Source: Gammaproteobacteria bacterium (lineage in GTDB: Bacteria; Pseudomonadota; Gammaproteobacteria; Burkholderiales; Burkholderiaceae_B). From it: 64,000 nt of DNA. The position numbers and the translations under genes were made by a program. Location of the stretch: contig JAHIXK010000008.1 of NCBI GenBank assembly GCA_018815245.1, positions 124,001 through 188,000 of the forward strand, in the 5' to 3' direction. The notes under the pieces are model-generated. The model ran no database searches. It was given only the letters and a program-made list of their open reading frames with translations, and was not told the DNA's origin. Positions 1 to 8,376 of the stretch are shown piece by piece; positions within the stretch are counted from its first letter, which is position 1, and every line of letters begins with the position of its first letter.

Positions 1-478
1 CACGGGCCAAGGGTTCCACCTTGCGAATACCGCAGCATTCTTTGCGCAGGGCCGTGCTTTCATAAAAAGCATCGCGGCCCTTGGTGTTCACATAAGTTTC
101 AACAGCCTCAGCCTGTGGTTCAAACCACTGTACGGTTTGACCATATTTGGTTTGCAAGGCAGGGGCTACATCCAGGGTTTGCTGGTGCAGGCGGCCTGTG
201 TTCAGGCTGAACACGCGAATGTTCAGTTTCAGGCGCGCAATGACATCAAACAGCACATTGTCTTCGGCCGCCAAACTGCTGGCCAGTGCGATTGAATCGA
301 ATTCAGCAGCAGCTCCAGTCAGCAAGGTTTCCAGTGCCTGCACTTTGGCCGCAATGTCGGTGGCAGGCTGGTGCGGGCCACGAAACACGGCGATGGCTTG
401 TTCTTGTACTGCACTGTTTTCCGGTGCTGTTTCTACGCTGTGGAAGCGGGACTGTGCTGAAGTATTCACTGCGCTCAT
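1..478 (-). CDS. cysH: Adenylyl-sulfate reductase (CysH family), 3' end cut by window edge
   Basis: Assimilatory reductase that turns adenylyl sulfate (or PAPS) into sulfite using thioredoxin, in the cytoplasm. About 159 N-terminal residues are visible. They include SIALASSLAAEDNVLFD (the nucleotide-binding region of the PAPS reductase fold), FSLNTGRLH, and KECCGIRKVEPL. The double Cys of the last motif is the mark of the [4Fe-4S] APS-reductase type, so APS is the likelier substrate; the second cysteine pair and the C-terminal catalytic Cys lie outside the window. The ATG at 476-478 overlaps the stop of the upstream DUF934 gene by 4 bp (ATGA), which indicates translational coupling. It is the last visible gene of the sulfur operon. 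Confidence in the family is high; the APS versus PAPS choice is inferred from the CC motif. Confidence 0.93.
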   Translation of the reverse strand, partial: MSAVNTSAQSRFHSVETAPENSAVQEQAIAVFRGPHQPATDIAAKVQALETLLTGAAAEFDSIALASSLAAEDNVLFDVIARLKLNIRVFSLNTGRLHQQTLDVAPALQTKYGQTVQWFEPQAEAVETYVNTKGRDAFYESTALRKECCGIRKVEPLAR

Positions 479-1011
479 GTTCCTGCTGCGGTCCTGCGGT
501 TGAACACTGGCAGGGAACCATCGGCACTGGTTTGGTAAGGAATGGTGAAGTCAGAAAATGCATTCAATGCGTCATCCAGTGACTTGCCTTCCTTGATGTC
601 AAACTGCGTGAAACCGCAGCGGGCCAACAGGAAAAACTGGTCGCGCCACACATCGCCAAAGGCCCGAATTTCGCCGGTGAAGCCATAGCGTGTGCGCAGC
701 AATACCGCGCCTGAATACCCCTGGCCATACTTGAACACGGGGAAGTTGAATGCAATCAGCTTCAGCACATTCACATCGCCCTGCAGTTGCTCGGGGTTGT
801 CTTCCGGGTTCAGGTAAACACCCAAATCGCCAGTTTGCGCACGTGCTGAAAGTTCAGCTTTGTTGGCTTCCCAAACAGACAGGTGCACCAGCACTTTGCC
901 TTCAATGGGCACTGCCACGGGTGCCTCTGCTGAGCCCACTTCCACAATGAAGAATTCATCCGCAACAATGACCGCGTCGCCGTTCAATGGCTTGGAAATG
1001 ATTTGGTTCAT
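475..1011 (-). CDS. DUF934 family protein of the sulfite reductase operon
   Basis: Protein of 178 residues with the DUF934 hallmark region near the C-terminus (ALLLRTRYGF-like stretch, then FGDVWRDQFFLLARCGF, about residues 105-140). DUF934 proteins are almost always encoded beside cysI and cysH in beta- and gammaproteobacteria and are presumed to assist siroheme sulfite reduction. No enzymatic role is established that I know of, and no cofactor motif is visible. The start lies exactly one base before the cysI stop region (cysI ends at 1012) and the stop overlaps cysH by 4 bp, so translation of all three is probably coupled. It is soluble, with no signal peptide. Confidence 0.85.
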   Translation of the reverse strand: MNQIISKPLNGDAVIVADEFFIVEVGSAEAPVAVPIEGKVLVHLSVWEANKAELSARAQTGDLGVYLNPEDNPEQLQGDVNVLKLIAFNFPVFKYGQGYSGAVLLRTRYGFTGEIRAFGDVWRDQFFLLARCGFTQFDIKEGKSLDDALNAFSDFTIPYQTSADGSLPVFNRRTAAGT

Positions 1012-2691
1012 TTATGCAGCCTCCTTGTTGGCGTAAACATGGTCTTTGAATGGGTCAGCGCCAATGCGGTCGAGTGTGTCGATGAACAATTCATCTTCAT
1101 GGCGCTCGCGCACATACACTTCCAGCAACTTCACAACCACACCGGGTACGTCTTCGGCGTAGAACGATTTACCAATCACCTTGCCGATGGAGGCATCGTT
1201 GCCTTGGCGGCCGCCCAAGGTAACCTGGTACCACTCTTCGCCGTTTTTATCGACACCCAAAATGCCAATGTTGCCAATGTGGTGGTGTCCGCAAGAATTG
1301 ATACAACCTGAAATGTTCAGGCTAAGGTCGCCCAGGTCAAACTGGTAATCCAGATTGTCCACAGCTTCCTGAATGCCCAAGGCAATTGGAATGGATTTGG
1401 CATTGGCCAGTGAACAGAAATCGCCGCCGGGGCAGGCAATCATGTCGCTTACCAAGCCAATATTGGGCATGGCCAGGTTGTGTTCTTTCAGGGTGCTCCA
1501 CAGCTCGAACAAATCCTGTTCGGCCACATCGGACAACACAAAGTTTTGCTCGTGCGTCACACGCAGTTCACCGAATGAATACTGCTCAGCCAAATCCGCG
1601 ATCAGGTGCATTTCAGCGGTGTTTGCATCGCCGGGGGCAATGCCTGGACGCTTCAGTGAAATGCTGATGGCCACGTAACCGGGTTGGCGGTGTTCGCGTG
1701 CGTTGCGTGTCAACCAGCGATCGAAGCCCACATGCTTGGCGCGCAGACCACGGTTTTGCTCGGCAATGGTGGCCACTTGTTCAGCACTGAATTGATCGTA
1801 AGCCGGGGCTGTGAAAAAGGATGAAACCCGGTCAAATTCTTTCTGGGGAATCACCGACACACCACCCTTGATGTGCTGCCACTCTTCTTCAACCTGCTTG
1901 GCAAATTCTTCAGGGCCAATCGCGCGCACCAGAATTTTGATGCGGGCTTTGTACAGGTTGTCGCGGCGGCCATAGCGGTTGTACACGCGCATTACCGCTT
2001 CAATGTAGGTCAGCAGTTCTTGCCAGGGCAGGTCGTTCTTGATCACAGAACCTATCACGGGTGTACGGCCCAAGCCACCACCCGCCAACACTTGCGCCAC
2101 CACTTCACCGGCTGCGTTGCGCGTTAAGTTCACGCCAATGTCGTGCACTTGCACGGCAGCACGGTCCACGGCAGCACCGTTGACTGCAATTTTGAACTTG
2201 CGGGGCAGGTGTGCGAATTCGGGGTGGAAGGTGCTCCACTGGCGGATTAGTTCGCAAAATGGGCGAGGGTCAACGAATTCGTCTTTCGCAATGCCCGCAA
2301 ACGGGTCGCTGGTGGTGTTGCGAATGCAGTTGCCGCTGGTTTGAATGGCGTGCATTTCAACTTCGGCCAGCTCGGCCAGAATTTCGGGAATGTTTTCCAG
2401 TGCGGGCCAGTTGTATTGAATATTCTGGCGTGTGGTGAAGTGTGCGTAGTTGCGGTCGTATTTGGCTGCAATGTCGGCAAGCCTGTGCAATTGTTTCGCA
2501 CCCAGCAAACCGTAGGGAATAGCCACGCGCAGCATGGGCGCATGGCGCTGAATGTACAGGCCATTCTGCAAACGCAGTGGGCGGAATTCTTCGTCCGTGA
2601 GCTCGCCTTTCAGGAAGCGCTCGGTCTGGTTGCGAAACTGGGCCACGCGTTCGCGTACAAGGGCGTGGTCATAGTCGTCGTATTTGTACAT
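1012..2691 (-). CDS. cysI: Nitrite/sulfite reductase hemoprotein (CysI type)
   Basis: Siroheme and [4Fe-4S] enzyme that performs the six-electron reduction of sulfite to sulfide (or nitrite to ammonia). The 559 residues fit the single-chain ferredoxin/CysI family. The cluster and siroheme ligands are visible as CPGGDFC (C-X5-C, about residues 419-425) and SGCINSCGHHH (C-X3-C, about 461-465). The early HFTTRQNIQYNW stretch is the usual siroheme-contact region. The genetic setting (cysH, DUF934, a TauE-type exporter and a divergent CysB-type regulator) argues for assimilatory sulfite reduction rather than nitrite. No CysJ flavoprotein is present, so electrons probably come from ferredoxin or another donor. 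The ATG at 2689-2691 directly abuts the stop of the upstream exporter gene. Confidence 0.93.
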   Translation of the reverse strand: MYKYDDYDHALVRERVAQFRNQTERFLKGELTDEEFRPLRLQNGLYIQRHAPMLRVAIPYGLLGAKQLHRLADIAAKYDRNYAHFTTRQNIQYNWPALENIPEILAELAEVEMHAIQTSGNCIRNTTSDPFAGIAKDEFVDPRPFCELIRQWSTFHPEFAHLPRKFKIAVNGAAVDRAAVQVHDIGVNLTRNAAGEVVAQVLAGGGLGRTPVIGSVIKNDLPWQELLTYIEAVMRVYNRYGRRDNLYKARIKILVRAIGPEEFAKQVEEEWQHIKGGVSVIPQKEFDRVSSFFTAPAYDQFSAEQVATIAEQNRGLRAKHVGFDRWLTRNAREHRQPGYVAISISLKRPGIAPGDANTAEMHLIADLAEQYSFGELRVTHEQNFVLSDVAEQDLFELWSTLKEHNLAMPNIGLVSDMIACPGGDFCSLANAKSIPIALGIQEAVDNLDYQFDLGDLSLNISGCINSCGHHHIGNIGILGVDKNGEEWYQVTLGGRQGNDASIGKVIGKSFYAEDVPGVVVKLLEVYVRERHEDELFIDTLDRIGADPFKDHVYANKEAA

Positions 2692-3489
2692 TTACATCAC
2701 CAATTTTGCGGCCACGGCGGTGAGGGTCGTGGCCAATACCCCGCGCAAAAACCTTTCAGGCACTGCGCGACTTAAATAACTGCCCACTGTGATGCCAGGG
2801 ATTGAACCCAGCAGCAGGGCGCCTAACAAACCAAAATCTACAGTTCCCAAACTGAAGTGCCCGAATGCTGCAACGGCCGTGAGTGGCACTGCATAGGCAA
2901 TGTCGGTGCCGGCAATTTCAGAGGCCTTGAGGTGCGGGTACAGAATGATCAACACCATGGCACCGATTGCGCCTGCACCAATCGATGACACGGTAACCAG
3001 CATGCCGATAACGGCAAATGCAACCACGGTGGCAATGGTACGTGTTTTGTCTTGCAATTGGGCCTGTGGGTGGTTTTGCAACCAATGCACAATTTTTGTT
3101 TTGAAAATCAGCACGCCCACAGTCAGCATCACGCAAATGGAAATGGACCAGCGAATGAACACATCGATGGGGCTGCCTTTTCCTGCGTTTTGAATGTCCA
3201 TGCCATGCAAAATTGCAATGGTAATCAGCGAGGCTGGCACACTTCCCAAGCAAGCCAGGCCCACAATTTTCCAGTTCACGGTGTTGCGCAGGCGGTGTAC
3301 CAAGGTGCCTGCGCCTTTGGTAATTGCAGCAAAAGCCAAATCAGTGCCCACTGCCGTGGTGGCGGGTATGCCAAACATCACGGTCAGCAAGGGCGTCATC
3401 AGCGAGCCGCCACCCACGCCGGTCAGGCCGACCAGAAGGCCGACCGCCAGGCCAGACAATACGTAGACTAAATCAATGTCGAAAGGCAC
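2692..3489 (-). CDS. TauE/SafE-family sulfite exporter-type membrane protein
   Basis: Integral membrane protein of 265 residues with about eight hydrophobic segments. An N-terminal GLLVGLTGVGGGSLMTPLL motif is typical of TauE/SafE (DUF81) permeases, with the second half-repeat GAGAIGAMVLIILYPHL and GTDIAYAVPL near residues 170-200. The family exports sulfite, sulfoacetate and related sulfur compounds. As first gene of the cys operon, directly followed by cysI with no spacer, it probably vents excess sulfite or imports a sulfur oxyanion; direction is inferred. The start codon is GTG at 3487-3489, with only a weak Shine-Dalgarno match upstream. Confidence 0.88.
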   Translation of the reverse strand: MPFDIDLVYVLSGLAVGLLVGLTGVGGGSLMTPLLTVMFGIPATTAVGTDLAFAAITKGAGTLVHRLRNTVNWKIVGLACLGSVPASLITIAILHGMDIQNAGKGSPIDVFIRWSISICVMLTVGVLIFKTKIVHWLQNHPQAQLQDKTRTIATVVAFAVIGMLVTVSSIGAGAIGAMVLIILYPHLKASEIAGTDIAYAVPLTAVAAFGHFSLGTVDFGLLGALLLGSIPGITVGSYLSRAVPERFLRGVLATTLTAVAAKLVM

Positions 3490-3525
3490 GTGAAAGCTCG
3501 ATAAAAATGGTTTTTCGGGACTTGA

Positions 3526-3553
3526 ATTGTAGGCGTCTCGCCTTATAATTCAA
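3526..3553 (-). promoter_or_regulatory. Candidate sigma-70 promoter of the cys operon
   Basis: On the minus strand a TTGAAT -35 (3548-3553) and a TACAAT -10 (3526-3531) are separated by 16 bp, ending about 40 bp before the GTG of the exporter gene. The site lies in the 112-bp divergent spacer shared with the CysB-type regulator, where CysB binding would be expected. I could not define a CysB operator by eye because its consensus is loose. Confidence 0.45.
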
Positions 3554-3601
3554 ACGACAATATTTCCATTTATATATTCCTCTGTGGAATAAAGGGTTTT
3601 T

Positions 3602-4555
3602 ATGAATTTGCACCAGCTCAGGTTCGTTCGGGAAGCGGTTCGCCATGATTTCAGCCTGACCGATGCGGCCAAGGCGCTGTTTACTTCTCAACCTGGTGTG
3701 TCCAAGGCGATTATTGAGTTTGAAGAGGAGTTGGGCTTTCAAATTTTCAAGCGCCATGGCAAGCGCATCAAGGGTTTAACCCCGCCGGGCGAGCTGGTTT
3801 ACCAAGCTTGCGAAAGGGTGTTGGCCGAGCTTGAGAACATCAAGCGCGTGGGCGAAGAATTCGCGGCGCGTGAAAGCGGACAGTTGACCGTGGCGGTAAC
3901 CCACACGCAAGCACGCTATGTGTTGCCGCAGGCTGTGGCAGCTTTCCGCAAGAAATTCCCGAAGGTGAAGCTGATTTTGTTGCAGGGCACACCCGAGCAG
4001 CTGGCCCAGTGGGTGCGCAAAGACCAGGCCGATTTGGCAGTGGCCACCGAGGCTTTGGCCGATGAACCTGATTTGGTGACTTTTCCCTGTTATGACTGGG
4101 GCCACATTGCAGTGGCACCCACAGGGTCGCCTTTGTTGATGCCTTTTGTTGACGGCGGGCGGCAAATTGCACTGGCCGATTTTGATCAAATGCCGGTAAT
4201 CACCTATGAAACCCACTTTGCGGGGCGCAAGAAAATTGACGCGGCATTTCAAAAGGCTGGAGTAAGCATCGATTTGGTGTTGGAGGCAATTGACGCCGAT
4301 GTGATTAAAACCTATGTGGGTTTGGGGCTGGGGGTGGGCATAATTGCCGAGGTTGCGTTTGATGCCTTGAAGGACAAGGGTTTGATGGCAGTGCCAGTGG
4401 ATCACCTGTTTGGCCGCAACACCACGCGCATTGCCTTGCGGCAGGGTGTGTTCATGCGCACGCTGATGTATGAGTTCATTGGGGTGTTTGCACCCATGTT
4501 GACGCCGAAGCTGATTGACCGCGTGTTGGGTGGCGGCGATGCTTACGATATCTGA
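3602..4555 (+). CDS. cysB: CysB-family LysR-type regulator of sulfur assimilation
   Basis: LysR-type activator of 317 residues. The winged helix-turn-helix covers residues 1-60 (FSLTDAAKALFTSQPGVSKAI), followed by the linker helix and an effector domain from about residue 93 to 300. The stretch TVAVTHTQARYVLP places Thr100, Thr102 and Gln103 exactly where Escherichia coli CysB has its ligand-binding residues, which makes this a CysB/Cbl-type protein that senses N-acetylserine, sulfate or adenylyl sulfate. A good AAAGGG Shine-Dalgarno sits 5 nt before the ATG. It is transcribed away from the cys operon, the usual arrangement for autoregulation plus operon control. CysB and Cbl cannot be separated from sequence alone. 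Confidence 0.92.
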   Translation: MNLHQLRFVREAVRHDFSLTDAAKALFTSQPGVSKAIIEFEEELGFQIFKRHGKRIKGLTPPGELVYQACERVLAELENIKRVGEEFAARESGQLTVAVTHTQARYVLPQAVAAFRKKFPKVKLILLQGTPEQLAQWVRKDQADLAVATEALADEPDLVTFPCYDWGHIAVAPTGSPLLMPFVDGGRQIALADFDQMPVITYETHFAGRKKIDAAFQKAGVSIDLVLEAIDADVIKTYVGLGLGVGIIAEVAFDALKDKGLMAVPVDHLFGRNTTRIALRQGVFMRTLMYEFIGVFAPMLTPKLIDRVLGGGDAYDI

Positions 4556-4681
4556 GGTCGTGATGGGGTGTGCTTCGTTTGATCAGAGCGCAGTGCCTGT
4601 TGCGACGGAAAATCTGTTGGCCCCAAGCTGAACCTCGCCTTGCCTGAAACCGCCCCTCCAAAAAGATGTCGGGACGACTTC

Positions 4682-4695
4682 TGCCCTTAAGGGCA
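4682..4695. terminator. 14-bp palindrome between convergent cysB and dehydrogenase genes
   Basis: TGCCCTTAAGGGCA is a perfect 14-bp palindrome in the 153-bp spacer between the two convergent 3' ends (4556-4708). No T-tract follows on either strand, so it is a weak terminator at best and could equally be a protein-binding site. The rest of the spacer holds nothing I recognise. Confidence 0.3.
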
Positions 4696-4708
4696 CCGGC
4701 CCTGCTTG

Positions 4709-5611
4709 TTATTGGCCCCGCAGATGCTTGCGAACCACCTGAAACACCCTTGAGGTGTCTTGACTCTTCGGCCCCTCGGCCACCAGTTCATCCAGCAATT
4801 CCGCCGTTTTGAACAGCAGCGGCAAATGCAAACCCTGCTTACGCGCCGCATCAGCCACCATGCGCACGTCCTTCGCATGCAAATGCGCTTCAATTGAAAC
4901 CGGGTCGGTAAACCCGTTCACCATGTGTGGGCCAGCCCAGTCCAGTACACGGCTGGCGGGTAAACCGGCTTGCAGCAGTTCAAGCACAATGGCCAAATCG
5001 GCACCTTGTGCCAGCGCGTAATTCATGGCTTCGGCAATGCCCACCAACTGAATGCACAACGCCATTTGATTGGCCGCTTTAATGGCTTGGCCTGCCCCGG
5101 AAGGGCCGACATGGCGAATGGTTTTACCCAAATGCTTCAACATGGATTCGATCTGTTGGAATGCAGCCAAATCGCCACCCGCCATCATGCTGAGCGTTGC
5201 GGCACGCGCACCTGCGGCACCGCCCGAAACCGGGCAATCAATGTAGTCAATCCCGCGGGGTTTCAACTCTCGCGCAATTTCAGCCACCGCTGCTGCGTCA
5301 ATGGTGCTGAAATCCACAATGATGGTACCCGGTTGTGCGCATTCGGCAATGCCATTTTCACGAAACAGCAGCGATAGCACATCGGCTGTGTTGGTTACAT
5401 TCAAGGCAATCAAGCGGGTGCCCGCGCAAAGCGCTTCAATGCTGGGTTGCTGCTTCAATGGAATATCGGCAAGTGCTTGAAAGGTAGACGCGTTTCGCGC
5501 CCATGCAAGCACCGTGTAGCCTGCGTTGCAGAGATGGCCCGCCATGGCGGAACCCATGTTGCCAAGGCCGATAAAGCCGATGGTGTTTGGTGTCGGGGAA
5601 GATGAGTTCAT
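4709..5611 (-). CDS. NAD(P)-dependent beta-hydroxyacid dehydrogenase (3-hydroxyisobutyrate dehydrogenase family)
   Basis: Cytoplasmic oxidoreductase of 300 residues. The N-terminal Rossmann motif GFIGLGNMGSAMAGHL (about residues 11-26) is followed by the substrate-binding motif DCPVSGGAAGA and the catalytic-lysine helix GQAIKAANQMALC (Lys near 174). The C-terminal all-helical domain completes the family fold. Substrates of the family include 3-hydroxyisobutyrate, tartronate semialdehyde and 2-hydroxy-3-oxopropionate; neighbours do not decide which one applies here. I chose the ATG at 5609-5611 rather than a start at 5770: the upstream 53 residues do not resemble the family and would run through the neighbouring small gene at 5631-5927. 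Confidence 0.88.
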   Translation of the reverse strand: MNSSSPTPNTIGFIGLGNMGSAMAGHLCNAGYTVLAWARNASTFQALADIPLKQQPSIEALCAGTRLIALNVTNTADVLSLLFRENGIAECAQPGTIIVDFSTIDAAAVAEIARELKPRGIDYIDCPVSGGAAGARAATLSMMAGGDLAAFQQIESMLKHLGKTIRHVGPSGAGQAIKAANQMALCIQLVGIAEAMNYALAQGADLAIVLELLQAGLPASRVLDWAGPHMVNGFTDPVSIEAHLHAKDVRMVADAARKQGLHLPLLFKTAELLDELVAEGPKSQDTSRVFQVVRKHLRGQ

Positions 5612-5630
5612 TCCCGAATTATAGACAGCT

Positions 5631-5927
5631 TCAGTGTGCTTGCATGCCCGGGTTTTCAGCAATTTGCAGGTCGGCCAGGCGGCAGTAAAGCAGTTCGCCT
5701 GTTTGAAGGCGAACCAGAACCGGGTGGCTGGTTGAAATCCAGCGGCCAAACTCTGCAATGTTGTAGGCAATCACTGTGGCGGGTTTGAAGTCCATCAGGA
5801 CCCGACTACCCACTTTGAATTGCCGGGCCGTTTGGCGCAGGGTTTTCTTGCGCATCAGGCTTTGGCCGTCCGGGTAACGTCGACTCGCAGAATTTACGGC
5901 GTTGGTGTAGGCGATTGTAAGGGGCAC
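5631..5927 (-). CDS. Small basic protein of unknown function, possible SH3-like fold
   Basis: Protein of 98 residues that I do not recognise. Support for a real gene is a textbook Shine-Dalgarno, GGAGG on the minus strand at 5933-5937, placed 5 nt before a GTG start at 5925-5927. The first 35 residues are rich in Arg, Lys and Ser. The second half (KVGSRVLMDFKPATVIAYN, then a PVLVRLQTGELLYCRLADLQ-type stretch) alternates hydrophobic beta-strand-like segments and could be a small SH3-like barrel; this is a guess from pattern. It ends 19 bp before the dehydrogenase start, so the two may be co-transcribed. Confidence 0.62.
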   Translation of the reverse strand: MPLTIAYTNAVNSASRRYPDGQSLMRKKTLRQTARQFKVGSRVLMDFKPATVIAYNIAEFGRWISTSHPVLVRLQTGELLYCRLADLQIAENPGMQAH

Positions 5928-6019
5928 GTTTGCCTCCAGGCTGGTGTGTACAGCTTAGTTATACGACACCAGCCTGAAAAGCAGTTTACCGAACATGGGG
6001 GGATAACCCATTCAGTTTT

Positions 6020-6889
6020 TTAATGTGAAGGTAGTAAAAGCTGGTTCTGGATCAGCATGAACAGTTCGCTGTTGGGGTCTGCAATGCTGTCGCAAATGCT
6101 GAAGTGATCTGCATTTACTTGCAAGGGTGGGTTTAATCCCCAGTGCGATGCCAGGTAAGCACTCTGTTCCTTGAATGCATCCGTTTCCTTGGTGCCAAAT
6201 GCCAGGTGCACGGGAATGGTGGGCTTGGGCATCAGTGCCGGGCTTACCATGCGGGTGCGTTTCTGGTTCAGTTTCAGGTCTTTCTGGATGAAAGGGGTGT
6301 GCACCAAGGGGCTAAGGTCGTAAATGCCGGAAATGGCAATCACGGATTTCACCAGGTCTTGGGGCAGGTCAGAAGCCCACAGTGGCCAAAAGGCCAATGC
6401 GCTCATGACACCCAGATGCCCGCCCGCCGAGTGACCGCAGACCACGATCTGGTTGGCGTCGAAACCGAAACGGTCGGCTTGACGATACAGCCATTCAATG
6501 CCGCGCAGGGTTTGGCGCACGCTGTCTTCGATGGTGACGCGGGGGATCAGGCCGTAATTCAGCAAGGCCACGGAATAGCCGCGCGCCACATAGGGCTTGG
6601 CCAAAAACGTGAAGTCGTATTTGTCCAGCGAACGCCAGTAGCCACCGTGGATAAAAATCAACAGTGGTTTACCGGGTTTGCCGGGAATGACGTCCACGGT
6701 TTCTGCTTCCGATTCGCCGAAATACTGATTCCAGAAACCATCCAGGTCAAAACGTGCGTACCGGGACTGTTCGGCCCAGCGTGCAAAGGTTTTGGGGTGG
6801 TCGGTCAAATAAGAGCGAACATTGTATTGGCTCTCAAGCCAATCCACGTCGGGCTGGTTCTCGCCACTTTGGGCTTTTGTGTCGGCCAT
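6020..6889 (-). CDS. Alpha/beta hydrolase, esterase/kynurenine-formamidase-like
   Basis: Protein of 289 residues with the HGGYW oxyanion-hole motif (LLIFIHGGYWRSLDKYDF, around residues 75-92) and the nucleophile elbow GHSAGGH. A late NADHFSICD probably carries the catalytic His. The N-terminal VDWLESQYNVRSYL resembles the lid region of bacterial kynurenine-formamidase-like and carboxylesterase-type hydrolases. There are no tryptophan-catabolism neighbours, so the substrate is unknown. The ATG at 6887-6889 is chosen because the family usually begins just before the DWLE..YN motif; an in-frame ATG at 6983-6985 would add 32 residues. No signal peptide is seen. Confidence 0.82.
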   Translation of the reverse strand: MADTKAQSGENQPDVDWLESQYNVRSYLTDHPKTFARWAEQSRYARFDLDGFWNQYFGESEAETVDVIPGKPGKPLLIFIHGGYWRSLDKYDFTFLAKPYVARGYSVALLNYGLIPRVTIEDSVRQTLRGIEWLYRQADRFGFDANQIVVCGHSAGGHLGVMSALAFWPLWASDLPQDLVKSVIAISGIYDLSPLVHTPFIQKDLKLNQKRTRMVSPALMPKPTIPVHLAFGTKETDAFKEQSAYLASHWGLNPPLQVNADHFSICDSIADPNSELFMLIQNQLLLPSH

Positions 6890-7038
6890 ATGGCTGTGCA
6901 AAATTGTTTGATTGGGTTGTTGGACGGAATAAATTCGTGACACAACATACCGTAAAGGGACCAAAAAGTCCAATTTCTCAGCCATTTTTGCCTGTAGTTA
7001 AACACCATGGCAATAAATTTGTGCTTACAATGAAAAGT

Positions 7039-8211
7039 TCAGCGTTTCAATTGTTGGCTGGCCCAGCAGGCAAGCGCAGCAAAGCCAAGTACGGTGGCCG
7101 CCATGGGAAAGGCCGTGTCATCGTGCACCAGCGAAACCACCCAGCTGGCCAGTCCTCCCAAACCAAATTGTGCGCAGCCGTACAGTGCTGACGCAGCCCC
7201 TGCATTTCTGGGGTGTTGGGCCAGCAGTTGGGCCGTGGTGTTGGGTGCCACAAACCCCAGTGAACCTACGCACACCAGAAAGCCCAGCACCATCAGCCCA
7301 AGATTCCATGCGTGGTCGGTGCCATTGAATGCACTTGCAAACACCAATACCGCACCGGCAAGGCCCAGAAGCGACCCGGTTTTGACCAATGCAGTGGTAC
7401 CCAGGCGACCAACAAGCCGGGTTGAAAGGTAGCCAAAGCAGATCAAACTCAAAATATTTGAACCAAACAGCAAGGCATAGGTTTTCTCGCCAAGCCCGAA
7501 AAATTCAATGTAAACAAACGGTGTGCCGGTGATGTAGGCAAACATGGCTGCAAAATGCGCCCCGCCCGCAACAATCAGCAGGCGTGCGTTGGCTTGTTTC
7601 AGGACTGCCCAGTAACCCCTGAACGCCATGGAAATCGAGGTTTGGGAGCGCCCGGTGCTCAAGGTTTCCGGTAGCAGCATGTACGCAGCAACGCTGCAAG
7701 CCACGCCAAACAGGGCCAGGGCCAGAAATTCGTAGCGCCAGCTTCCCAGTTCCAGAATGTAGGCACCCAGAAGTGGGGCGATCATGGGGGCCAGCGATGT
7801 CACCATGGCAATCATCGCCATGACACGTGATGAATCGGTTTCGCCAAACAGATCGCGCACCACAGCGCGCGAAATAACGGCGGCAGCCCCGCCTCCGAAG
7901 GCCTGAATCAGCCGAAATAGCAGCAATTGTTCAATGCTTTGGGCCCACATGCAGGCCACACTGGCAAGCACAAACACGCTGGTGCCGGCAAAGATCATGC
8001 GCCTGCGGCCAAAGCGGTCTGAAAGCGGGCCGTAAAACAGCATGCCCATGGCAAAGCCTGCCAGAAACACGGTCACTGTTTGTTGCACGCGGCCCGAGGT
8101 GGCTTGCAGTTCCGTTCCAATCGCGCTGAGGCTTGGCAAATACAGGTCGATCGCCAAGGGGGCGAAGGCGGCCAGCGCGGCCAATAGGAAAAACATGGGG
8201 CGATTGATCAA
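7039..8211 (-). CDS. Bcr/CflA-family MFS drug efflux transporter
   Basis: Inner-membrane major facilitator protein of 390 residues and about 12 helices. The N-terminus (AIDLYLPSLSAI) and the loop 2-3 signature FYGPLSDRFGRRRMI are diagnostic of the Bcr/CflA drug-resistance subfamily (DHA1), which exports bicyclomycin, chloramphenicol or sulfonamides by proton antiport. The start is TTG at 8209-8211, supported by AAGGA 7 nt upstream; an ATG five codons in (8196) is the alternative. The hydrolase gene follows on the same strand after about 150 bp. Drug specificity cannot be read from sequence. Confidence 0.88.
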   Translation of the reverse strand: MINRPMFFLLAALAAFAPLAIDLYLPSLSAIGTELQATSGRVQQTVTVFLAGFAMGMLFYGPLSDRFGRRRMIFAGTSVFVLASVACMWAQSIEQLLLFRLIQAFGGGAAAVISRAVVRDLFGETDSSRVMAMIAMVTSLAPMIAPLLGAYILELGSWRYEFLALALFGVACSVAAYMLLPETLSTGRSQTSISMAFRGYWAVLKQANARLLIVAGGAHFAAMFAYITGTPFVYIEFFGLGEKTYALLFGSNILSLICFGYLSTRLVGRLGTTALVKTGSLLGLAGAVLVFASAFNGTDHAWNLGLMVLGFLVCVGSLGFVAPNTTAQLLAQHPRNAGAASALYGCAQFGLGGLASWVVSLVHDDTAFPMAATVLGFAALACWASQQLKR

Positions 8212-8279
8212 ACTGCAAGTCCTTGGGCAATGGATGGCGCATTGTACGTGTTTAAGTGTGGTTCATTAAGCAAACCAAT

Positions 8280-8308
8280 TTGACAGACTGCCTTTACCTA
8301 ATTATGGT
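8280..8308 (+). promoter_or_regulatory. Sigma-70 promoter for cydAB
   Basis: A perfect TTGACA (8280-8285), a 17-bp spacer and a TATGGT -10 (8303-8308) lie about 70 bp before the cydA start. I looked for an FNR/ANR box (TTGAT-N4-ATCAA) around it and found none convincing. Confidence 0.6.
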
Positions 8309-8376
8309 CATGAAAAGGTTCAGTCCTTTTGTCATTGTGTGTGGGTAGGCCAATTGAAGCTTAGATGGGGTGCTGC

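Noticed and set aside
5612..5770. N-terminal extension of the hydroxyacid dehydrogenase
   Set aside because: It would overlap the end of the 98-residue gene on the same strand, has unlikely composition and precedes the normal Rossmann start.
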